DNA from: Fimenecus sp045613685
GTDB taxonomy: Bacteria > Bacillota > Clostridia > Oscillospirales > Acutalibacteraceae
Direction: 5' to 3'
DNA: 14,629 bases
Assembly: GCA_045613685.1 (NCBI GenBank)
Contig: JAZLBL010000032.1
Span: forward strand, 1-14,629
Part shown: positions 6,233 through 13,552 of the stretch, piece by piece
How positions within the stretch are numbered: the stretch's first letter is position 1
Layout: every line of letters starts with the position of its first letter
Program-made: the position numbers and the translations under genes
The notes under the pieces: generated by a model
Database searches by the model: none
What the model was told of the DNA's origin: nothing
What the model saw: only the letters and a program-made list of their open reading frames with translations

Positions 6233-7928
6233 AAACTTTTACGCCATGAGGTACAACTGTTGTGTTAAGCTTGTCTGTAATAATTTCTTCGGCTTTATCC
6301 CAGAGTTCAACACATTTATATGATGCTGCTTTTGGCAATGTAACATCAACAACATTGTGCACATCTGCCATATTGCAAGTCATATACGCATTGGACTTGC
6401 CTTTATTAAAGAAGCATACTGCAACCTCATTATCTGCAAGAGGTTTAACAAGAATATCTTGGAAAAGATTCGTTTTAATTCTTTTGCATTGAATTCCGAG
6501 TTTATCCTGGTCAAGTGCGATAACATCTTTATTTGTGAGAATCTGAAGAATCTTGTTATCTTTATCAACTGTTCCGTCTTCTTTAATAAAGTCTCTAACA
6601 TCATTACCAAGAATGAGAGGCGCAGCCATCATAGACCAAAGAGTAAAGTGTGATTTATTCTCATCAAATGTTAAATTACCATTACCAACTTCAAGCATAT
6701 CAGGGTCGTTGAATGCGCCAGGTCTTGCATATTTATCGAGTCTAACATTCGCTTCATAAATGCCAACCACTGAAACCCAATTAGGTTGAATATCAGGTGT
6801 TGTTCGCCAGATATTACCGGCTTTGCCACCCCATTTCCACGGTTGGTTCCAACCCCATTCGCAGATTGAATAAAGAATTTTCTTTTCTTCGCAATTATTC
6901 TCTTCTGCATATTTTTTGGTCGCACGAGCAAGTTCATATCCCATCTTTTCATATTGTCTTGCGGCACTATCCATCGGAGATGCAACAGGGTTAGTGATAG
7001 AAATTGTGTTAACGCCTGCTTTGAGATTAATCATAATCTGACGGCGACCTTCACGAGAAAATGCTTTTTGCTCTGCAATCAAGAAATCATATTCGTCTTT
7101 ACCATTGACTGTTACAACACAGAATTGACCTTTGCAGGTGTTTTTGCGCATAACAATGGTTAATACATATTCGCCATCTTCTGGTACTTCTACATTATCA
7201 AATTCGATTGTGCCTAATCCACTGCAAAGACCTTTAACATAGCTCTTGCCATCTTCTTCATTAACAACCTTTGCTTCGCCTTTTAAAACAGCATCTTTAG
7301 CAGGGAATTCAAGTTCAGTCTCAAGTGAATTGCCACCAACTGTTATACTATCGATATAAGGAGCATCTGTTGGAATTAGAACGTGATGACAATAATCATA
7401 TTTGAAATATTCAACGCCCCACTCTGCAAAAGTTTCTGCATCAACTCTTTCGTTATAAAGAGAAGCTGGTAAATCTTCACAAGTGAGTGTTCCGTTTGAA
7501 GAATAAATGCCAAGTTTAAGACCAAGTTTATTAACTTCTTGGGCAAGCCATTTAATACCATGTGGGAAGGTAGTTAAATCCCCTTGCATTCTACCGTTTT
7601 CATCACGCATTGAAGACTGCCAACAGTCATCTATATTTACATATACATATCCTGCATCAGCAAGTCCACTATCTTTCATAGCTTTTGCCATAGTAAGAAA
7701 CACATTTTCATCAATTCGATGTCTGAATAAATTCCAGCTTGACCATCCCATTGGTGGAGTTAATGCGGCACCATTATTATACATTTCATCTTTTGTATAG
7801 TGAATTTTTGTTTTGGCAAGTGCTTTTTTTATTTCGCATTTAGGACAAATATCCTTTTTCTTAAAATATAAAACGCCACTACCGATAGCAGCAGTAATAC
7901 CAGATGCGATTGCAAGTCCCTTTTTCAT
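6201..7928 (-). CDS. GH27 alpha-galactosidase-like glycoside hydrolase, membrane-anchored, with an inserted beta-sandwich domain
   Basis: Retaining glycosidase of family GH27, expected to release terminal alpha-galactosyl (or related) residues outside the membrane. From the chosen ATG it has 575 residues. Residues 4-21 are hydrophobic, followed by YFKKK and the pair Cys28/Cys31 (CPKC), resembling an uncleaved N-terminal anchor. The catalytic barrel begins at TPPMGWSSWNLF (57-68) and contains DDCWQ. The nucleophile is Asp178 in YFKYDYC. The barrel is interrupted by about 140 residues (185-322), rich in beta strands and resembling a CBM6/CBM35-type module. It resumes with ICEWGWNQPWKWGG, then the acid/base Asp379 in WRTTPDI, and NDPDMLEVGN. 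The last 100 residues form the usual antiparallel beta domain. I prefer 7926-7928 as start because GAGG lies 9 bases upstream; the in-frame ATG at 7941-7943 overlaps that site. Substrate and strict GH27 assignment are family-based. Confidence 0.92.
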   Translation of the reverse strand: MKKGLAIASGITAAIGSGVLYFKKKDICPKCEIKKALAKTKIHYTKDEMYNNGAALTPPMGWSSWNLFRHRIDENVFLTMAKAMKDSGLADAGYVYVNIDDCWQSSMRDENGRMQGDLTTFPHGIKWLAQEVNKLGLKLGIYSSNGTLTCEDLPASLYNERVDAETFAEWGVEYFKYDYCHHVLIPTDAPYIDSITVGGNSLETELEFPAKDAVLKGEAKVVNEEDGKSYVKGLCSGLGTIEFDNVEVPEDGEYVLTIVMRKNTCKGQFCVVTVNGKDEYDFLIAEQKAFSREGRRQIMINLKAGVNTISITNPVASPMDSAARQYEKMGYELARATKKYAEENNCEEKKILYSICEWGWNQPWKWGGKAGNIWRTTPDIQPNWVSVVGIYEANVRLDKYARPGAFNDPDMLEVGNGNLTFDENKSHFTLWSMMAAPLILGNDVRDFIKEDGTVDKDNKILQILTNKDVIALDQDKLGIQCKRIKTNLFQDILVKPLADNEVAVCFFNKGKSNAYMTCNMADVHNVVDVTLPKAASYKCVELWDKAEEIITDKLNTTVVPHGVKVFRISVNQQEA

Positions 7929-7943
7929 AAAGTAATACCTCAT

Positions 7944-7981
7944 AAAAAACAGGTCAGATATCTTTTGAACATCTGACCTGT
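7944..7981 (-). terminator. Intrinsic terminator of the rpiR-to-ispH/rpsA operon
   Basis: Read on the minus strand, an 11-bp perfect stem (ACAGGTCAGAT at 7971-7981 paired with ATCTGACCTGT at 7949-7959) has an 11-base loop and is followed by TTTTTT (7944-7949, sharing one T with the stem). It lies 27 bp after the rpsA stop codon. A smaller CGGC/GCCG pair (7990-8002) sits between the stop codon and this hairpin. The T-tract ends only 15 bases before the glycosidase start codon. Confidence 0.9.
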
Positions 7982-8008
7982 AATATTTACGGCCTTATGC
8001 CGAATTAA

Positions 8009-10015
8009 TTATTCTTCAACAGGAGTTTCAGCAACTTCTTCTGTTACTGCTTCTTCTGTTGCTTCTGCTACTTCTTCAACTACTGGTGGTTCAAGAAGTG
8101 CTTTGATTGAAAGACTAACTCTCTTCTTGTCAAAGTCAATTTCCATAATCTTTGCTTTAACTACATCGCCAACTTTGAGAACTTCAGCTGGTGTGCCGAT
8201 GTGCTTATAAGCGATTTGTGAAATGTGAACAAGACCATCTACGCCTGGGATAATCTGTGCAAATGCACCGAATGATGTAAGGCTAACAATCTTGCATTCA
8301 ACTTCACTATCAACTGGATAATCACGCTTGAGAACTTCCCAAGGATTATCTTCAACTTTCTTATAACCAAGAGAAATTTTCTTGTTTTCTCTGTCAAGTT
8401 CTTTTACATAAACTTCGATAGCGTCGCCAACTTTAATAACTTCTGATGGGTGCTTAATTCTCTGCCATGAAAGTTCAGAGATATGTACCATACCATCAAC
8501 GCCACCAAGATCAACGAATGCACCATAGTTTGTAAGGCTTCTAACTGTGCCTGTATAAACAGCACCTTCTGCGATGTTTGCCCAGAATGCATCAACAATT
8601 TCTGCCTTCTTTGCTGCTGCAACTTCGCGGATTGAGCCAACAACTTTTCTTCTCTGCTTGTTTACTTCAATAATCTTGTATTCAACTTCTGTTTTGAGAA
8701 GGTCTTCAAGAGAATCGCTTCTTCTCATTTTTGCAAGTGAAGCAGGAACGAATACTTTAATTGCGCCGCTCTGTACAAATACACCTTTGTTGTCACCAAC
8801 AATACCTGTAACAACACCTGTATGAATTGTGTCGTCAGCTTCAACATTTTCCCAGATTGCGCCACGGTCATAAAGACGCTTTGAAAGTTTGATTGTACCT
8901 TCAACGTCATTTGTCTTCATAATGCGAAGTTTGATTTCGTCGCCAACTTTAAGCTCTGCTTTTGGGTCAGCTGATGGGTCATCGCTATATTCATCAAAAG
9001 ACACATAGCCTGTATGCTTTCTGCCTGCTACTTCAACCTGAATTTCAGTTGCTGTGAATCCAACAACAGTGCCGATTACGTTCTGGTCAGAACTCATACT
9101 GTTGAGTGATTCTTCAAGCATCTGCTCAAAGCCTGTCTCCTCCATATTAATTGTGTTTGTGTTTTCAAAAATCTCGGACATCGTTTTTAGTACCTCCTTA
9201 ATTATACTGTCGGGAGTTGAAGCACCCGCAGTAACGCCTATTGATTGAACATCACAAAAGGCTATGTCCAAAAGCTCTTTTGCCGTTTCAATCAAATAAG
9301 TCGGGCAATTAGGTTCACACACCGCTTTAAGTTTTGCTGTATTTGAACTTGTTCGGCCACCAATTATTATCATCATATCATTTTTTTGTGACAATAATAG
9401 CGCCTCTGCCTGTCTTTCTTCGGTCGCATTACATATTGTATCAAAAATAATGGCGTTTGTATAGTGCAAATTTATATTTTTTACACATTTTTTCCATTCT
9501 TTTATGCTAAAAGTAGTCTGTGAAACCACAATGAATGGTTTTTCGACTTTAAAATCATTATTTTTAAAAATTTCTTCTAATTCTTCACAAGAATTGAACA
9601 CAAAACAATCCCCTGCACAATAGCTTTTAATGCCAACTACTTCGGGATGCTTTTTATCACCAGCAATGAGCACAGGCAAATCCAAATTTGAATTTTCGCG
9701 AACAATTTTATGAATTTTTTTTACAAAAGGACAAGTGGCATCAGTATAATCCAATGAATTGTTTTCACAATATTCCAAAACGCAACGCTCAACACCGTGA
9801 GTACGGATTACTACCTTTTTATCACTAGTCGCGTCTTCTATTGAGCCAAGTATATTTACACCTTTATTTTCAAGGTCTTCGATTACTTGTGGATTATGAA
9901 TTATTGGACCAAGAGTGCAAACACTTACACCCTTATCAACAAGGTCATAAAGCATATTAACCGCTCTGTTAACCCCGAAACAAAATCCCGCTGTTTTTGC
10001 AAGAGTTATTTTCAT
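8009..10015 (-). CDS. ispH-rpsA: IspH (HMBPP reductase) fused to ribosomal protein S1
   Basis: Bifunctional protein of 668 residues. Residues 1-280 are IspH (LytB), the iron-sulfur enzyme of the last MEP-pathway step, converting HMBPP to IPP and DMAPP. The three cluster cysteines are Cys12 (AGFCFGV), Cys95 (DATCPF) and Cys195 (FDTICNATEERQ). Substrate residues His40, His73 (THG), His123 and Glu125 (KKHPEV), and SSN (223-225) are in place. Residues 310-637 hold four S1 RNA-binding repeats (about 310-379, 395-463, 484-551, 570-637; for example YGAFVDLGGVDGMVHIS), followed by an acidic tail rich in Glu and Val. The fusion is known in Clostridia, and four repeats fit Firmicutes S1-like proteins. 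GGGAGGAA (10021-10028) precedes the start, and the ATG overlaps the plsC stop by 4 bases (ATGA). Lysine AAG codons look commoner in the S1 half. An internal ribosome binding site at the junction is listed separately. Confidence 0.96.
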   Translation of the reverse strand: MKITLAKTAGFCFGVNRAVNMLYDLVDKGVSVCTLGPIIHNPQVIEDLENKGVNILGSIEDATSDKKVVIRTHGVERCVLEYCENNSLDYTDATCPFVKKIHKIVRENSNLDLPVLIAGDKKHPEVVGIKSYCAGDCFVFNSCEELEEIFKNNDFKVEKPFIVVSQTTFSIKEWKKCVKNINLHYTNAIIFDTICNATEERQAEALLLSQKNDMMIIIGGRTSSNTAKLKAVCEPNCPTYLIETAKELLDIAFCDVQSIGVTAGASTPDSIIKEVLKTMSEIFENTNTINMEETGFEQMLEESLNSMSSDQNVIGTVVGFTATEIQVEVAGRKHTGYVSFDEYSDDPSADPKAELKVGDEIKLRIMKTNDVEGTIKLSKRLYDRGAIWENVEADDTIHTGVVTGIVGDNKGVFVQSGAIKVFVPASLAKMRRSDSLEDLLKTEVEYKIIEVNKQRRKVVGSIREVAAAKKAEIVDAFWANIAEGAVYTGTVRSLTNYGAFVDLGGVDGMVHISELSWQRIKHPSEVIKVGDAIEVYVKELDRENKKISLGYKKVEDNPWEVLKRDYPVDSEVECKIVSLTSFGAFAQIIPGVDGLVHISQIAYKHIGTPAEVLKVGDVVKAKIMEIDFDKKRVSLSIKALLEPPVVEEVAEATEEAVTEEVAETPVEE
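9179..9200 (-). promoter_or_regulatory. Strong internal Shine-Dalgarno and ATG at the ispH/S1 junction
   Basis: On the minus strand TAAGGAGGT (9192-9200) is a nine-base match to the 16S anti-Shine-Dalgarno end. It is followed after 10 bases by an in-frame ATG (9179-9181), codon 279 of the fusion. The product would start MSEIFENTNTINMEE and contain all four S1 repeats plus the acidic tail (390 residues). The site uses AAG-GAG-GTA codons, although the IspH half elsewhere mostly uses AAA and GAA, which suggests selection on the nucleotide sequence. That a separate S1 protein is made is inference. Confidence 0.65.
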
Positions 10016-10653
10016 TTACATTCCTCCCACAAAATGATGATTCTATCCATTGTTTCTTTTGCAACTCTTTTGTTTTCAGATGTTTTACCATCATCAGTAA
10101 AGCCCATATCTTTATATTTGAAAGGCTCGCCAAATTTCACAATTACTTTTGAGCCTTTTTTATTTTTATCTTCCATGTATATTGCTGTAGGGATAATATC
10201 AACACCTGTTTTTCTTGCAATATATCCTACACCTGATTTTGCAGTTTTGGGTGTGCCATCAGGTGAACGAGTACCTTCAGGGAAAATGCAGAGCACTTCA
10301 CCACGCCTTATGATTTCAACAGCATAGTTAAGTGCATTTCGGTCCCCTATACCACGCACAATAGGAAAACCATTCAAACTTCTTATTGCTTTATTAAGAA
10401 GCGGATTTTTAAATAATTCTGCTTTTGCTATGTAATAAAAAAGTCTTTTTGATGCCATAGCAATAAACAATGGGTCAAACTCTGTAACATGGTTTGGTGC
10501 AATGATAAAAGCATCTTTTCTGTCAATGTTTTCAAGACCCTCAAACTCAACTTTGTAGTATGTTTTACAAAACAAATTACCGATAGGTCTGATGACATTC
10601 ATCATCTTTTGCTTTTTGTAGTTTGAATAATCAAAATTTGGAGTTAGAGACAT
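10012..10653 (-). CDS. plsC: 1-acyl-sn-glycerol-3-phosphate acyltransferase (PlsC family)
   Basis: Membrane-associated acyltransferase that adds the second acyl chain to lysophosphatidic acid, giving phosphatidic acid for phospholipid synthesis. The 213 residues contain the family signatures: the catalytic H-x4-D in APNHVTEFD (His55, Asp60), a substrate-binding block around GFPIVRG (95-101), FPEGTRS (124-130), and TAIYME near residue 156. No long N-terminal transmembrane helix is evident, as in many short clostridial PlsC proteins. Its ATG directly follows the cmk stop codon with no gap, and GGAGAA inside the end of cmk is the ribosome binding site. Its own stop overlaps the ispH start, so cmk, plsC and ispH-rpsA are translationally coupled. 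Acyl donor and exact position specificity are not visible. Confidence 0.93.
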   Translation of the reverse strand: MSLTPNFDYSNYKKQKMMNVIRPIGNLFCKTYYKVEFEGLENIDRKDAFIIAPNHVTEFDPLFIAMASKRLFYYIAKAELFKNPLLNKAIRSLNGFPIVRGIGDRNALNYAVEIIRRGEVLCIFPEGTRSPDGTPKTAKSGVGYIARKTGVDIIPTAIYMEDKNKKGSKVIVKFGEPFKYKDMGFTDDGKTSENKRVAKETMDRIIILWEECK

Positions 10654-11316
10654 TTAAATCTTCTCCTCAACTGTTTTAACAATAGTCGCAATAGATTCTT
10701 CAAGAGTCATACCTGTTGTGTTAACAATTATTGAGTCTTCTGCAGGTTTAAGTGGTGCAATTTCACGATGAGAATCGTTGTAGTCGCGCACTTTTAAGTC
10801 TTCGAGAACTTCTTCGAATGTAACATTGCTACCTTTTTCAATGAGTTCTTTATATCTTCTCATTGCTCTTTCTTCTGGGTCAGCTGTCAAGAAAATCTTA
10901 ACCTGTGCGTTTGGAAGAACAACTGTACCTATATCTCTGCCATCCATAAGACAATTATTCTTTGCAGCAATATCTCTTTGAAGGTCAAACAAAAATGCTC
11001 GAACTGATGGAATAGCTGATACATTTGATGCAGCCATTGACGCTTCAGGAAGTCTGATTTCTGTTGAAACATCATCACCATTCAAGAATACATGTTGAAC
11101 GCCATCGATGAATTTAAGTTCAACTGTAATATCCTTTAAAATAGCACCTACACCATCAACATCAGTTGTAACAATAGAGTTTCTTAAACAGTAAACGCCC
11201 ACTGCTCTATAAAGAGCGCCAGTATCAACATAAATATAACCTAATTTTTGTGCTGCTGCACGAGCAACTGTACTTTTGCCAGCACCTGCTGGTCCATCAA
11301 TAGCAACGTTAATCAT
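10654..11316 (-). CDS. cmk: Cytidylate kinase
   Basis: Cytoplasmic kinase that phosphorylates CMP and dCMP with ATP, feeding CTP and dCTP pools and recycling CMP released by phospholipid synthesis. The 220 residues are standard length. The P-loop is GPAGAGKST (8-16), followed by DTGALYRAVG (31-40), the NMP-binding insert (about 65-105), MDGRDIGTVVLP (124-134), the lid arginines in EERAMRRYKEL (148-158), and RDYNDSHREIAPL (177-189). The ribosome binding site is AAGGGG about 9 bases before the ATG. It lies 28 bp after the flavoprotein gene and abuts plsC. The cmk-plsC-ispH/rpsA order recurs in Clostridia. Confidence 0.97.
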   Translation of the reverse strand: MINVAIDGPAGAGKSTVARAAAQKLGYIYVDTGALYRAVGVYCLRNSIVTTDVDGVGAILKDITVELKFIDGVQHVFLNGDDVSTEIRLPEASMAASNVSAIPSVRAFLFDLQRDIAAKNNCLMDGRDIGTVVLPNAQVKIFLTADPEERAMRRYKELIEKGSNVTFEEVLEDLKVRDYNDSHREIAPLKPAEDSIIVNTTGMTLEESIATIVKTVEEKI

Positions 11317-11344
11317 AAAATATATCCCCTTTTTTATAAAATCC

Positions 11345-12589
11345 TTAATAATTTTCTGCTGAGCTTTTACCTGCTAATTGACCTGTTGAAAAAGCAATCT
11401 GCAAGTTAAATCCACCAGTATATCCATCGCAGTCAATAACTTCACCTGCAAAATAAAGTCCTTTACAAATTTTACTTTCCATAGTTTTTGGATTAATTTC
11501 GCTGATTTTTACACCACCTGATGTAACAATAGCTTCAGATATATCGTTAAAATCCATAACTGTAAGCTTGATACCTTTAATTACATCTATAAGAGCTTTT
11601 CTCATATCTTTTGTAATTTGATTAGCTTTTTCACTTGGCTTTATATGTGCCATTTTAAGTATTGGCACAATCAATGATTTTGGCACAAGCAAGGCAAGAA
11701 TATTAGAAATTGATTTATTGCTGTTATCTGCAAAGTCTCTTAAAATTCTCGCATCCAACTTTTCGTGATTCAATGCAGGTTTCAAGTCAATATAGATTTC
11801 ATATCGTGCTTTCTCCATATTGCGCATATGGGCACTTGCAGATAAAATCATTGGCCCTGACACGCCGAAATGTGTAAAGAGCATTTCACCGAAATCATCA
11901 TATATTTCTTTCTTTTTCTGTGTATCAACAACTCGGATTGCCACATTTTTTAGCGACAGACCCATACATTCACTACACAAGCCTTCTCGACAAACAAGTG
12001 CTGAAAGTGATGGTCTTAACTCTGTTACTGTATGTCCTACGCTCTTGGCTAACTCATATCCGTCGCCACTTGACCCAGTTCTTGGATATGAAAGCCCACC
12101 AGTTGCAACGATTACCGCATCTGCAAAGAATTCATTGCCGAGCTCAGTTTTAACGCCACAAATCTCATTGTTTTCAACAATCAAGCCTGTGACTCTTTCT
12201 GTTTTTCTTTGCACCTTGTTGATGGTTATATATTTGCTTAAAGCATCAACAATGTCAACTGCTTTATCGCTCACAGGAAAAACTCTGTTACCACGTTCAA
12301 CTTTAAGTGGTACACCATAACTTTCAAAGAAGTCTATTGTATCTTGTGAATTAAAAGAAGAAAATGCACCATATAAAAAGCGGCCATTACCTGGAATGTT
12401 CGAAATAAATTCTTGGGTATCAGCAACATTATTTGTTACATTGCATCTACCCTTACCTGTAATCATAACTTTTCGTGCTATTTTTTCATTTCGTTCAAAC
12501 AAGACTACTTCTGCGCCACTTTGCGCCGCTGCACCCGCAGCCATTGTCCCCGCTGCACCCGCACCAATTACTATAACTTTTTTACCCAT
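11345..12589 (-). CDS. FAD-dependent oxidoreductase of the BaiN/HI0933 (YhiN) family
   Basis: Cytoplasmic flavoprotein of 414 residues. It has an N-terminal dinucleotide-binding motif VIVIGAGAAGTMAA (5-18), the family hallmark ITGKGRCNVTNN (43-54), a second nucleotide motif around VIVATGGLSYPRTGSSGDGY (split by a few residues in the middle of the chain), and a C-terminal FAD-binding stretch LYFAGEVIDCDGYTGGFNLQ (378-397). The physiological substrate of most members is unknown. The BaiN name comes from a bile-acid reductase reported in Clostridium scindens, and I do not infer that activity here. The start overlaps the end of the upstream regulator gene by 8 bases, with GGAG 7 bases upstream of the ATG, so it is translationally coupled to the regulator. 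Confidence 0.92.
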   Translation of the reverse strand: MGKKVIVIGAGAAGTMAAGAAAQSGAEVVLFERNEKIARKVMITGKGRCNVTNNVADTQEFISNIPGNGRFLYGAFSSFNSQDTIDFFESYGVPLKVERGNRVFPVSDKAVDIVDALSKYITINKVQRKTERVTGLIVENNEICGVKTELGNEFFADAVIVATGGLSYPRTGSSGDGYELAKSVGHTVTELRPSLSALVCREGLCSECMGLSLKNVAIRVVDTQKKKEIYDDFGEMLFTHFGVSGPMILSASAHMRNMEKARYEIYIDLKPALNHEKLDARILRDFADNSNKSISNILALLVPKSLIVPILKMAHIKPSEKANQITKDMRKALIDVIKGIKLTVMDFNDISEAIVTSGGVKISEINPKTMESKICKGLYFAGEVIDCDGYTGGFNLQIAFSTGQLAGKSSAENY

Positions 12590-13457
12590 TATTTACTCCA
12601 TCTGATTTATCATAAACTTGATATTCATCCCATATACTTTCAAGTTTGTTAAAGTTGTTATAAACTTCTTCTCGACGACTAAAAGTTACTGCAACAATAA
12701 GTGCATTTATAAGACTTAATGGTGCAACAAGTGAGTCAACAACTGAAACCATATCACTTTTTGCAACAAGAAGCGTGTCAGCATATTCTGCAATTGGTGA
12801 ATCAGCAGAATCTGTTATTGCAATAATTTTTGTGCCACGGTCATTTATAAAACGCAAAGCATTGATTGTTTGTTTTGAATATCTTGGAAAACTGATTGCA
12901 ACACAAACATCGTTTTCGCCTATTCTAAACATCTGTTCAAACATTTCACTTGCACTTGAAGTATCAACTAAAACCACATTTTCAAAAACAGGGTTAAGAT
13001 AAAAATAGAGAAAACTTGCAAGTGCTGCCGAACTTCTTACACCAAGAATATAAATTCTTTTTGCACTATTTATTGTTTCAACAGCTTTTGTGAATTCGGA
13101 CCCCGAAACGCTTTCAAGAGTTTTGCGAATTAACTCAATATCACCATTGAGCACTTTTTTGATTGCATCTTGCTCACCGATAAGATTACTTGAAACTTCC
13201 ATTCTTTGAACCGCTGTAAGTTTTGATTTAATCATTCTCTGCAATTCTTTTTGAAGTTCAGGATAACCTTTAAAACCAATTTCGGTTGCAAAACGGACAA
13301 CAGTCGACTCACTGACACCAACTGTTTCACCTAGTTTTGATGCGGTCATAAATGCAGCTTTATCATAATTATCGGTAATATATTGAACAAGTTTTTTATG
13401 TCCTTTTGAAAGTTTCTTATCTGTCAAATCAACTTTTGACAATATAAAATTTTTCAT
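12582..13457 (-). CDS. RpiR-family transcriptional regulator (HTH plus SIS domain)
   Basis: Probable DNA-binding regulator that senses a phosphosugar. The 291 residues comprise an N-terminal HTH_6 domain (about 1-77) with the recognition helix in VGVSESTVVRFATEIGFKGY (47-66), and a C-terminal SIS domain (about 125-255). The SIS domain shows ILGVRSSAA (137-145), ISFPRYSKQT (188-197) and AITDSADSPIAEYAD (213-227). I choose the ATG at 13455-13457 because GGTGA lies 7 bases upstream; a TTG two codons earlier is too close to that site. It heads the operon containing the flavoprotein, cmk, plsC and ispH-rpsA. Homologues often control sugar or amino sugar use, so a regulator in front of these housekeeping genes is notable. 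The effector is unknown. Confidence 0.93.
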   Translation of the reverse strand: MKNFILSKVDLTDKKLSKGHKKLVQYITDNYDKAAFMTASKLGETVGVSESTVVRFATEIGFKGYPELQKELQRMIKSKLTAVQRMEVSSNLIGEQDAIKKVLNGDIELIRKTLESVSGSEFTKAVETINSAKRIYILGVRSSAALASFLYFYLNPVFENVVLVDTSSASEMFEQMFRIGENDVCVAISFPRYSKQTINALRFINDRGTKIIAITDSADSPIAEYADTLLVAKSDMVSVVDSLVAPLSLINALIVAVTFSRREEVYNNFNKLESIWDEYQVYDKSDGVNNG

Positions 13458-13471
13458 CCTCAAATCACCCC

Positions 13472-13487
13472 GAATAATAAATTATTC
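13472..13487. promoter_or_regulatory. Inverted repeat, candidate operator for the RpiR regulator
   Basis: GAATAAT (13472-13478), AA, ATTATTC (13481-13487): 7-bp perfect arms located 8 bp downstream of the proposed -10 box, at about the transcription start. RpiR-family proteins bind inverted repeats and many autoregulate, so this is a plausible operator. The AT-rich sequence makes chance occurrence possible. Confidence 0.4.
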
Positions 13488-13495
13488 TCCTAATA

Positions 13496-13524
13496 AATAT
13501 ATAATTTTTGCGAGAAAAAAGCAA
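13496..13524 (-). promoter_or_regulatory. Promoter of the rpiR-headed operon
   Basis: On the minus strand -35 TTGCTT (13519-13524), a 17-bp spacer and -10 TATATT (13496-13501), about 40 bp before the regulator start codon. The -35 box overlaps one copy of the direct repeat ACTTGC (13521-13526 and 13533-13538). Confidence 0.55.
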
Positions 13525-13552
13525 GTGATTTTGCAAGTTTTCCTGCATTTTA

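Noticed and set aside
8009..10015. The ispH-rpsA fusion as an assembly or annotation error
   Set aside because: This fusion is known across Clostridia and the frame is continuous; the internal start is reported instead as a second possible product.
11820..12320. A 166-codon open frame on the plus strand opposite the flavoprotein gene, and similar frames elsewhere
   Set aside because: They lie entirely within well-supported genes on the other strand or frame, have no good ribosome binding site, and encode unrecognisable low-complexity sequence.
13500..13552. A terminator after tmcAL
   Set aside because: Only a 4-bp GCAA/TTGC stem before a T-run can be drawn; this is too weak and coincides with the regulator promoter.
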